From: Rhodococcus opacus | GTDB lineage: Bacteria > Actinomycetota > Actinomycetes > Mycobacteriales > Mycobacteriaceae | Direction of reading: 5' to 3' | Assembly (NCBI RefSeq): GCF_012396235.1 | Contig: NZ_JAAXPA010000005.1 | Location: forward strand, 248,001 to 312,000 | Length of the DNA stretch: 64,000 bases | Part shown: positions 57,580 through 64,000 of the stretch, piece by piece | Layout of the letters: every line of letters begins with the position of its first letter | Numbering within the stretch: position 1 is the first letter of the stretch | Notes under the pieces: generated by a model | Seen by the model: only the letters and a program-made list of their open reading frames with translations | The model's database searches: none | Told to the model about the DNA's origin: nothing | Translations under genes and position numbers: made by a program

Positions 57580-59070
57580 ATGACAACCAACGCCCCCACG
57601 CACTCGAGTGCGGTCAGCGACGGCACCCCTCGCAGACTGGCAGGCACCCTCGGTCCGGGTGCCATCGTGTTCATGGTCGTCGCAGCGGCGGCCCCGTTGA
57701 CCGTGATCGCCGGAACCGTCCCTCTGGGCATCGCAGCGGGCAACGGCGCCGCCTACCCCGCGTCCTACATCGTCTGCACGGTGGTACTGCTGTTCTTCGC
57801 CGTCGGATTCACGGCGATGGCCAAGCACCTCCCCGGCGCCGGCGCGTTCTACACCTATATCACGCAGGGCCTGGGCCGGCATGCCGGTCTCGGCTCCGCA
57901 TTCCTCGCGTTGCTGTCCTACACGGCAGTCCAGGGCGCGGTGTACGGATACATCGGAGCCGCCGTCAACGATTTCGTCACCGCTCACGGCGGCCCCGAAC
58001 TTCCCTGGTACGTGTGGGCCCTGGCCGTGACGGCCGTGGTCGCGATCCTCGGATACCGGCACATCGACCTGTCCGGCAAGGTGCTCGGCGTACTGCTCGT
58101 CTGCGAGGTCGGGATCGTCCTCGTCGTCGACGCCGCCGTCATCGTCCGGGGCGGCGGCGACGAGGGATTCTCGACGGCGGCGTTCCACCCCGCCGAGTTC
58201 TTCTCCGGAGCACCCGGCATCGCACTGATCTTCGCCATCGCCGGGTACATCGGCTTCGAGGCCACCGCCGTCTTCCGGGACGAGGCCCGCGACCCGGGCC
58301 GCACCATTCCCCGGGCCACCTACCTGGCGTTGCTGGTGATCGGCGGCTTCTACGCACTGTCGAGCTGGGCGATGGTCAGCGCGTGGGGCGACGAGGGTGC
58401 CGTGGCCGTCGCGACCGAGAATCCGGAAGGGATGATCACCGAGACCGCCACCCGCTACGTGGGTGCGATCGCCGGCGACCTCGTCCAGATCTTCCTGATC
58501 ACGAGCCTGTTCGCCGCCCTGCTGTCCTTCCACAACGTGCTCTCCCGGTACATCTTCTCCCTCGGGAACAGCGCGGCCCTGCCGGCGGGATGCGGTCGCT
58601 CGCACGTCAAGCACGCGTCGCCGTACATCGCGTCGGTTGTGCAGACGGCGTCCGCTCTCGTCCTGATCGTCGCGTCCGCTGTTGCCGGACTCGATCCGGT
58701 GACCGAGGTGTTCGCGTGGTTCGCCGGTGTGTCCTCGGTCGGCATCGTCGCACTGATGACCCTGACCTCCGTCGCCGTCCTCGTCTACTTCGGCCGGACC
58801 CGGGTGGACCGGCGGGTGTGGAACACCGTGATCGCACCACTGCTCGGGCTCGTCGGCCTGGCCGGGCTTCTGATCATGACCGTCGCCAACCTTCCCCTTC
58901 TCGTCGGCGGGTCCAGCACTCTCGCCGCCGTCATCGGGGTTCTGCTCATAGGAACGTTCGCCGGTGGAGCGGCCGTCGCCGTGCTCCGACCCCACGCCGC
59001 ACGCCACGACACCGCTCTACCGCAGCACGACACGAACGACACCATCATCGACAAGGAGATCGCACGATGA
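57580..59070 (+). CDS. APC-family permease, probable amine uptake
   Basis: A 496-residue transporter with 12 or more predicted helices. Helix 1 reads GAIVFMVVAAAAPLTVIAGTVPLGI, and the helix 6 region AIAGYIGFEATAVFRDEARDPGRTIPRATY carries the APC GFE and EARDP features. ATG 57580 follows GAAGGAAACC. It overlaps the copper amine oxidase gene by ATGA, so translation is coupled, and it most likely imports the amine substrate (phenylethylamine, tyramine or similar). Confidence 0.88.
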   Translation: MTTNAPTHSSAVSDGTPRRLAGTLGPGAIVFMVVAAAAPLTVIAGTVPLGIAAGNGAAYPASYIVCTVVLLFFAVGFTAMAKHLPGAGAFYTYITQGLGRHAGLGSAFLALLSYTAVQGAVYGYIGAAVNDFVTAHGGPELPWYVWALAVTAVVAILGYRHIDLSGKVLGVLLVCEVGIVLVVDAAVIVRGGGDEGFSTAAFHPAEFFSGAPGIALIFAIAGYIGFEATAVFRDEARDPGRTIPRATYLALLVIGGFYALSSWAMVSAWGDEGAVAVATENPEGMITETATRYVGAIAGDLVQIFLITSLFAALLSFHNVLSRYIFSLGNSAALPAGCGRSHVKHASPYIASVVQTASALVLIVASAVAGLDPVTEVFAWFAGVSSVGIVALMTLTSVAVLVYFGRTRVDRRVWNTVIAPLLGLVGLAGLLIMTVANLPLLVGGSSTLAAVIGVLLIGTFAGGAAVAVLRPHAARHDTALPQHDTNDTIIDKEIAR

Positions 59071-61013
59071 GTACCGCCACCACCGAGACCCCGGCCGCCA
59101 TCGGTTCCGCCGCCCCGGACCATCCGCTCACTCCGTTGTCGGCGGACGAGATCCGGTCGGCGAAAGCACTCCTCACCGACGAGGGACTGATCGGCGAGCA
59201 CGTGCGCTTCGTCTTCGTCGCACTCGCCGAGCCGCACAAGTCCACGGTCCTCGCGTTCACGCCGGGCGACCCGATCGAGCGGCGCGCCCGGATCCTGCTG
59301 CTCGATCGCTCCACCGGCATCGGCACCGACCTCGTCGTGTCGGTGACGGAGAACCGCGTGATCAGCAGGGCCACCGTCGATTCCGCCACCGACGGCCACG
59401 TGCCGATCCTCGACGAGGAGTTCGAGGACATCGAAGCGTTCCTGCTCGGCAGCTCCGACTGGCTCGCGGCGATGGCCAAGCGCGGCATCGAACCGTCGAA
59501 GGTCCGGGCGGTTCCCCTGTCGGCCGGCGTGTTCGGCCACGAGGACGAGGTCGGGCACCGCATCGTCCGCGTCCTCGCCTTCCACCAGGAGGACAAGGCG
59601 GACCTGCCGTGGGCGCACCCGATCGACGGGGTCGTGGCCTACGTCGACCTCACCGAGCGTCGCGTCGTGAAGGTGGTCGACGAGATCGAGCTTCCCGTCC
59701 CAGCCGAGCGCGGCGAATGGAACGCCGAACCGCACGCCACACCCACCCGCACCGACCTCAAACCCATCGAGATCACTCAACCCGAAGGTGCCAGCTTCTC
59801 CGTCGACGGCAACGAGATCACCTGGGCCGACTGGAAGTTCCGCTTCGGTTTCGATGTGCGCGAGGGCCTGACGCTGCACCAGCTCTCGTTCGACGACGGG
59901 GGAGTGGAACGTCCCGTGATCTATCGTGCCTCGATCGCCGAGATGGTGGTTCCCTACGCCGATCCGTCCCCGGTTCGATACTGGCAGAACTACTTCGACC
60001 AGGGCGAGTACCTGTTCGGCCGGTACACCAACTCGCTCGAACTCGGCTGCGACTGTCTCGGTGAGATCCAGTACTTCGACGTCACGATCGCTGACGAGTC
60101 CGGTGACCCGCGCGTCATGAAGAACGCGATCTGTCTCCACGAGGAGGATTACGGCGTCCTGTGGAAGCACACGGACATGTTCAACGGCATGACCGAGACC
60201 CGCCGCTCGCGCCGCCTCGTCATCTCGTTCTTCCTCACCATCGGTAACTACGACTACGGGTTCTACTGGTACCTCTACCTCGACGGCACCATCGAACTCG
60301 AGGCAAAGGCCACCGGAATCGTCTTCACCTCCGCCTACCGCGGTGCCGACGGATTCTCCACACAGATGGCGCCCGGCCTCGGCGCCCCGTTCCACCAGCA
60401 CCTCTTCTCCGCCCGGCTCGACATGGCCGTCGACGGCAATGTGAACACCGTCGAGGAAGTGGATGCCGTGCCCGTCCCCATGGGCCCGGAGAACCCGTGG
60501 GGCAATGCCTTCCGCTGCCAGAAAACCAAGCTGACCACCGAATCCGAGGGGCAACGCACCGCCGACAACCTCAAGGCCCGGGTCTGGCACATAACCAATC
60601 CCACCAAGCAGAACCGGCTGGGGCAGGATGTCGGGTACGCGCTGCACCCCGAAGGTCAGCCGGTGCTCCTGGCCGACCCGTCGAGTTCGATTGCCTCCCG
60701 TGCCGCGTTCGCGACCAAACACCTGTGGGTCACGCAATACGACGAGTCCGAGCGTTATCCCGCAGGCGACTTCGTCAACCAGCACCCGGGCCAGGCCGGT
60801 CTGCCGACGTTCGTGGCGGGCAACCGGGACATCGAGGGGCAAGACCTGGTGCTGTGGCACACGTTCGGGCTGACGCACTTCCCGCGGCCCGAGGATTGGC
60901 CGGTCATGCCGGTCGACTATGCCGGGTTCACGCTGAAGCCGGTCGGATTCTTCGACCGCAACCCCGCGCTCGACGTGCCGGCGAGCACCGCGAAGCACTG
61001 CTGCGAAGGCTAG
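59067..61013 (+). CDS. Copper-containing amine oxidase (topaquinone enzyme)
   Basis: A 648-residue amine oxidase with N2/N3 domains and a large catalytic domain. The topaquinone precursor is Tyr395 in TIGNYDYGFYWYLYLDGT, the catalytic base Asp311 in NYFDQGEYLFGRY, and the copper ligands are His443 and His445 in PFHQHLFSARLDM plus the His in GLTHFPRPEDWPVMP. The wording is close to Arthrobacter phenylethylamine oxidase. It converts a primary amine to aldehyde, NH3 and H2O2. ATG 59067 overlaps the permease stop. No signal peptide is visible, so it is probably cytoplasmic. Substrate (phenylethylamine/tyramine versus other amine) is inferred. Confidence 0.93.
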   Translation: MSTATTETPAAIGSAAPDHPLTPLSADEIRSAKALLTDEGLIGEHVRFVFVALAEPHKSTVLAFTPGDPIERRARILLLDRSTGIGTDLVVSVTENRVISRATVDSATDGHVPILDEEFEDIEAFLLGSSDWLAAMAKRGIEPSKVRAVPLSAGVFGHEDEVGHRIVRVLAFHQEDKADLPWAHPIDGVVAYVDLTERRVVKVVDEIELPVPAERGEWNAEPHATPTRTDLKPIEITQPEGASFSVDGNEITWADWKFRFGFDVREGLTLHQLSFDDGGVERPVIYRASIAEMVVPYADPSPVRYWQNYFDQGEYLFGRYTNSLELGCDCLGEIQYFDVTIADESGDPRVMKNAICLHEEDYGVLWKHTDMFNGMTETRRSRRLVISFFLTIGNYDYGFYWYLYLDGTIELEAKATGIVFTSAYRGADGFSTQMAPGLGAPFHQHLFSARLDMAVDGNVNTVEEVDAVPVPMGPENPWGNAFRCQKTKLTTESEGQRTADNLKARVWHITNPTKQNRLGQDVGYALHPEGQPVLLADPSSSIASRAAFATKHLWVTQYDESERYPAGDFVNQHPGQAGLPTFVAGNRDIEGQDLVLWHTFGLTHFPRPEDWPVMPVDYAGFTLKPVGFFDRNPALDVPASTAKHCCEG

Positions 61014-61018
61014 AAGTC

Positions 61019-61474
61019 GTGTCCGCCGTCTTTTCTTCGATCGCCCGCCGCACCAGCCACTGGTTGCGGCGGGCGGCCGCGGCCCTCGCGGTCGCTGCGG
61101 CCGGGCTCCACGCCGCGTCGCTCGGTGAGCATGCGACGTCGTCGCCGCTGGTCGCCGTGGTGACCGTTGCGATGATCTTCGGATGCCTGTACTGCGCACG
61201 GCACCTGTGGATGCGTGGTTCGCACCGGGATTGGGGTCTCGTCGCGCTGATGAACGTCGGCATGATCGCGTTGCACGTCACCGTGATGAGTCCCGGTTCC
61301 GGTGGCGGCGGCCACCACGGGCACGCGATGCATGCGGCGGCGCCGGCTCCGATGGGTCATTCGATGTCGACGCCGATGGTGGCGGCGCTCGCGACGGCCG
61401 CACTCGAAGCGGTGATCGCCGTGACGGTGCTGTTCTACCAGACTCGGTTCGACGCCCGAGACGTCCCGGCCTGA
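61019..61474 (+). CDS. Small membrane protein with a His/Met-rich loop, downstream of the copper amine oxidase
   Basis: A 151-residue protein starting at GTG 61019, five bases after the oxidase stop. It has about four hydrophobic segments (for example AAAALAVAAAGLHAASL, LVAVVTVAMIFGCLY, LVALMNVGMIALHVTVM and the C-terminal VAALATAALEAVIAVTVLFY). Between the last two lies a stretch dense in His and Met (GGGHHGHAMHAA then PMGHSMSTPM), as in metal-binding copper proteins. No family recognised. Position and composition suggest a role in copper handling for the amine oxidase, but a generic small membrane protein is possible. Confidence 0.72.
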   Translation: MSAVFSSIARRTSHWLRRAAAALAVAAAGLHAASLGEHATSSPLVAVVTVAMIFGCLYCARHLWMRGSHRDWGLVALMNVGMIALHVTVMSPGSGGGGHHGHAMHAAAPAPMGHSMSTPMVAALATAALEAVIAVTVLFYQTRFDARDVPA

Positions 61475-61483
61475 CGAAGAGCG

Positions 61484-62374
61484 TCAGTGTTCGGCTGGCG
61501 CAAGATGATTCGCTACCAACGCGAGCATGTCGTCCGCGTGACTGACGGCAATGAAATGACCACCACCACTGATCGGGTGCCAGACGGCGCCCGGGGTCTT
61601 GTCCGCTACTGTCTTGTTGATGATCTCAGGCACCAGGGTGTCGGCGCTTCCCTGCCAGAAGTGTACGGGGCGCGTCACTTTCGTCATGTCGAACGGCCAG
61701 GCCTTGTAGAGCATCGTGGCGTCGGCGACGAGTCCGTCCGCGCCATGTCGAAAGCATTCGCGTCCTGCCCTCAGAAACGCGTCGAGGACCTTCTCGTCAG
61801 CCAGCACCTCCCGATCCGCGGTGCACGCCGACTGTGTGATCGCCTTCGCGTAGCGATCCGCGAAATGTGTGGCACTGATACCGAGCACGTCGTACATGAG
61901 TGTGAAGCCGGGATGGAAGTGAAGCGCCAGGCGGCCGCCCAGCGCGTCGACGCTACTGAGATACTTCGCGGCCCAGTTCGATCCGAACGTTCCGTAATTG
62001 CCACCGGCGATGCACGCGACATCGACCAGGCGTGCGGGGTCCAGATACGCGGCGGCCGCCAGGGCCCACGGTCCACCCTCGGACCAGCCGGTTACCGCGA
62101 ATCGCTGTTCGCCGAAGGAGTCGGCCAGCAGCAGGAGGTCATCGGTCCAGCCTTCGAAGGTGCGGCCCGGCTGAAGGTCTGACCCGCCCATGCCGGGCCG
62201 GTCCGCGCACACGAATCTCAGTCCGTTGGCCTTCGCATACGGGTCGAACAGTTCGGCCTCCAGTCGGCTCGAGGGTCCCCCGTGGTTGTGCAGCACGAGT
62301 GGCCCGCCCGGGTCACCGGCTTCGAGATACGTGATGGTCCGGTCGCCGACCCGGATACTTCCCTCTCGCGTCAC
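61484..62374 (-). CDS. Alpha/beta-hydrolase fold protein
   Basis: A 296-residue hydrolase. The oxyanion region is VLHNHGGPSSRLE, FVCADRPGMGGSDLQPG follows, the nucleophile elbow is VTGWSEGGPWALA (Ser near 95), and a late His lies in PISGGGHFIAVSH. This matches epoxide-hydrolase/lactonase/proline-iminopeptidase-like alpha/beta hydrolases without fixing the substrate. It converges with the amine-oxidase operon (10 bp apart) and is followed upstream by an amidohydrolase gene reading the same way, 80 bp away. Confidence 0.85.
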   Translation of the reverse strand: MTREGSIRVGDRTITYLEAGDPGGPLVLHNHGGPSSRLEAELFDPYAKANGLRFVCADRPGMGGSDLQPGRTFEGWTDDLLLLADSFGEQRFAVTGWSEGGPWALAAAAYLDPARLVDVACIAGGNYGTFGSNWAAKYLSSVDALGGRLALHFHPGFTLMYDVLGISATHFADRYAKAITQSACTADREVLADEKVLDAFLRAGRECFRHGADGLVADATMLYKAWPFDMTKVTRPVHFWQGSADTLVPEIINKTVADKTPGAVWHPISGGGHFIAVSHADDMLALVANHLAPAEH

Positions 62375-62454
62375 GTGGACTCCTCACAGTGTGGACCGGA
62401 ACCCGAAACTGGATTGGCGGCGTCGAAACTGCAGGTACTCCGATCTCCCTCATA

Positions 62455-63366
62455 TTAGGCGTCACCGGCGGGCAGGCGATACACCCGTCGTGCGGTTTCG
62501 CCGAAGAAGTGCGCTTGTTCTGTCGACGACAAGTCGCCGAGGGCTGCCTGGACGGTGGACACCATGGTTTCGGTATCCCACAGCAGATGGTCGATCGGGT
62601 AATGAGAGGCGAACATACATCGCCCGGCGCCGAAGATGCTGAGCGCCGTCCGGATCCACTGACCGATCCCCTCCAGGGATGTTCCGAAAATGAGGGCGAT
62701 TCCCTGCAACTTGAGGACGACATTCGGAAACCGACTCACCGCAGTGAGGCGTTCTTCCCAACGGGAGAAGCCCTCGGCAGTGAGGTCGACCGGCCACCCG
62801 ACCGCCTCCAGCACGAAGGTGGTCTCGGGAAACGCGGCGATGAGCTCGTGAGTGGCGGGTAGCTGCTCGTCGTATACGAGCAGATCCCACACCAGCCCCG
62901 CATCGGCGACCTGCTCGAATCCACGCAACCAGGCCGGGTCCGACAGGTAGTCGCCGCGCGCACCCAGGCGCTTGATCGGGTCGGCCGCCCAGTACAGCGG
63001 CTGGCGCACCGCCCGGACCACGGGGAGATCCCGATATCGCGCGAGAACGCTTGCGCGATCGTCTGAATCGAGCTGAACGGCCGCGATGAAGGCGTTCGGA
63101 ACACCGACACGGTCGGCGCAGTGCTGAATCCAGACGGCCTCCGCGACACTGTCTGCTGCACCGAATTCGCACGCGACGGAGGCCGTGACGGGCGCCCCCT
63201 CGACCTGTGCCCGATAGTCGTGCGGCAGGTACCGGTGCGCAGCGTCGTAGTAGTTCGGGAGCAAGGCGGTGAGCGCGGGTGGGCGACTGTCGATCCACGG
63301 GTACTCGAGGTCGGGCAGGTTGATGAAATGATGATGAGCATCGACAATGTCCACCTCACGCAGCAT
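62455..63366 (-). CDS. Amidohydrolase-2 family protein (L-fuconolactonase/dicarboxylate-lactonase-like)
   Basis: A 303-residue TIM-barrel metal-dependent hydrolase. The start VDIVDAHHHFINLPDLEYPWIDS carries the HxH metal site; VTASVACEFG, LKLQGIAL and CMFASHYPIDHLLWD follow, corresponding to barrel strands of lactonase-type members. The usual SDWP/SNFP motif near the C-terminus reads SHYP. Likely substrates are lactones or carboxylated ring compounds, as for L-fuconolactonase and PDC hydrolase relatives. Divergent from the next alpha/beta hydrolase (78 bp apart). Confidence 0.8.
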   Translation of the reverse strand: MLREVDIVDAHHHFINLPDLEYPWIDSRPPALTALLPNYYDAAHRYLPHDYRAQVEGAPVTASVACEFGAADSVAEAVWIQHCADRVGVPNAFIAAVQLDSDDRASVLARYRDLPVVRAVRQPLYWAADPIKRLGARGDYLSDPAWLRGFEQVADAGLVWDLLVYDEQLPATHELIAAFPETTFVLEAVGWPVDLTAEGFSRWEERLTAVSRFPNVVLKLQGIALIFGTSLEGIGQWIRTALSIFGAGRCMFASHYPIDHLLWDTETMVSTVQAALGDLSSTEQAHFFGETARRVYRLPAGDA

Positions 63367-63444
63367 ATTTCAGTTGTCGACGGGGGACCGGGCAATTGGT
63401 TGAGCGCGGCTCGTGTGGTCGGCGTGGATCGTTAAGGTGTTGAC

Positions 63445-64000
63445 ATGGAGCGCCGGATCGACGAAGCCCTGGTCCATTACGTCGAGCACGGCGGCGGCGT
63501 GCCGCTCGTGGCTCTGCACGGCGCCGGTGTGGATCATCGTGAGATCGAGGCAGCGATCGAGGCCATCGTTCCCGGCACGGGCTACCGGCGGATCTATCCG
63601 GACCTGCCGGGGATGGGCCTCTCGACAACCGACGGGCTGACCAGCAACGACGATGTGGTGACGCTGCTCGGCGACTTCATCCACAGCCTGGGCGTGGGCC
63701 CGGTGTTGCTGGTCGGACATTCCTACGGCGCCTATCTGGCACGTGGGGTGGCCGCACAGCGACCGGACACGGTGCTCGGCCTGGCGTTGATGTGCCCGGT
63801 CACCGAGCAGTCACGACACGTGCCCGACCACGCCGTGGTTCGCCAGGACGCCGATGCCTACGACGAACTCGAACGTGCACAGTGGGCGGGGTTCGACGAG
63901 TACTTCGTCGTGCGCACGCCGTCCACTGCGCGCCGCTACCGCGACCAGGTGGTGCCGGGTACGACGCTCGTCGACGAGGATGCGCTCGGACGTATCTTCG
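63445..64000 (+). CDS. Alpha/beta hydrolase, 3' end beyond the window
   Basis: ATG 63445, with AAGGTG six bases upstream, opens a frame that stays open to the window end (about 185 residues). It begins MERRIDEALVHYVEHGGGVPLVALHGAGVD, with the oxyanion HGAG, IYPDLPGMGLS, and the nucleophile Ser in LLVGHSYGAYLARGVA. Acid and base residues would lie in the missing part. Substrate unknown. Confidence 0.85.
   Translation, partial: MERRIDEALVHYVEHGGGVPLVALHGAGVDHREIEAAIEAIVPGTGYRRIYPDLPGMGLSTTDGLTSNDDVVTLLGDFIHSLGVGPVLLVGHSYGAYLARGVAAQRPDTVLGLALMCPVTEQSRHVPDHAVVRQDADAYDELERAQWAGFDEYFVVRTPSTARRYRDQVVPGTTLVDEDALGRIF

Noticed and set aside
57454-59007. A 517-codon minus-strand frame opposite the second APC permease
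   Set aside because: It is a shadow of the permease gene, dominated by Asp/Gly/His/Arg with no family signature and no ribosome-binding site.
57474-59066. In-frame upstream extension of the amine oxidase (a frame open from 57474)
   Set aside because: The extension overlaps the permease gene in another frame and is Arg-rich nonsense; the ATGA overlap at 59067 gives the expected amine-oxidase N-terminus.
58785-61199. An 804-codon minus-strand frame opposite the copper amine oxidase
   Set aside because: The plus strand encodes a complete, motif-intact amine oxidase; the opposite frame has no recognisable domain.
1-64000. tRNA, rRNA or CRISPR features
   Set aside because: No cloverleaf with a conserved T-loop, no rRNA-like stretch and no regularly spaced identical repeats were seen; the only short tandem repeat is coding (11081-11125).

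Overview
The window is high-GC DNA with GTG/ATG starts, frequent 4-base ATGA/GTGA overlaps, many TetR-family regulators, a WhiB protein, F420-type oxidoreductases and a single-chain acyl-CoA carboxylase. This points to a catabolically versatile mycolic-acid actinomycete, most likely Rhodococcus (jostii/opacus type). The species is an inference from gene content. No rRNA, tRNA, CRISPR array, prophage or intact insertion sequence was recognised.

Layout. 0-5 kb: a partial regulator, an F420/flavin luciferase-like oxidoreductase, a medium-chain reductase, a berberine-bridge-type flavoprotein and a lipoprotein L,D-transpeptidase. 5.1-8.2 kb: a MarR-MFS efflux pair, then a TetR divergent from a truncated hemoglobin. 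8.3-13.8 kb: a benzoylformate module (benzaldehyde dehydrogenase, transporter, benzoylformate decarboxylase) with a divergent LysR regulator. 13.8-16 kb: a bacterial nitric oxide synthase oxygenase and a luciferase-like monooxygenase. 16-25 kb: an eight-gene, mostly translationally coupled sugar-acid operon (LacI regulator, hydroxyacid dehydrogenase, ManD, UxuB-type reductase, MFS, KDPG aldolase, KDG kinase, zinc dehydrogenase). It fits L-gulonate/D-fructuronate/D-mannonate -> KDG -> KDPG -> pyruvate + glyceraldehyde-3-phosphate.

25-33 kb: an acrylyl-CoA-reductase-like enzyme, then a leftward set of P450, TetR, acyl-CoA ligase and fused biotin-dependent acyl-CoA carboxylase. 33-37.5 kb: TetR regulators, a deazaflavin-dependent reductase and small proteins. 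37.5-44 kb: a cyclohexanecarboxylate-type CoA pathway (two acyl-CoA dehydrogenases, BadI-like hydrolase, BadH-like dehydrogenase, AliA-like ligase) with its TetR. The inverted repeat GTGAA-N6-TTCAC, or a close variant, recurs at three promoters of this cluster, so it reads as a self-contained regulon.

45-49.4 kb: a signalling island. It holds a membrane/GAF histidine kinase, a receiver-only response regulator, a convergent gene fusing a Ser/Thr protein kinase to a complete NarL-type response regulator, and a small exported Gly/Phe/His-rich protein. This is the most unusual system in the window. 49.7-53.3 kb: a patch of gene wreckage (alpha/beta hydrolase, peptide deformylase, PadR, siderophore-binding protein and SDR fragments) around intact WhiB and SGNH-hydrolase genes. 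53.3-61.5 kb: an amine-catabolic region (IclR, two APC permeases, phenylacetaldehyde-type dehydrogenase, copper amine oxidase, and a small membrane protein with a His/Met-rich stretch) with a repeated AATGAGAAT motif in its promoters. 61.5-64 kb: two alpha/beta hydrolases, the second cut by the window edge, and an amidohydrolase.

Limits: start codons were chosen by eye from ribosome-binding sites, overlaps and family N-termini. All functional names come from motif recognition, without database searches.
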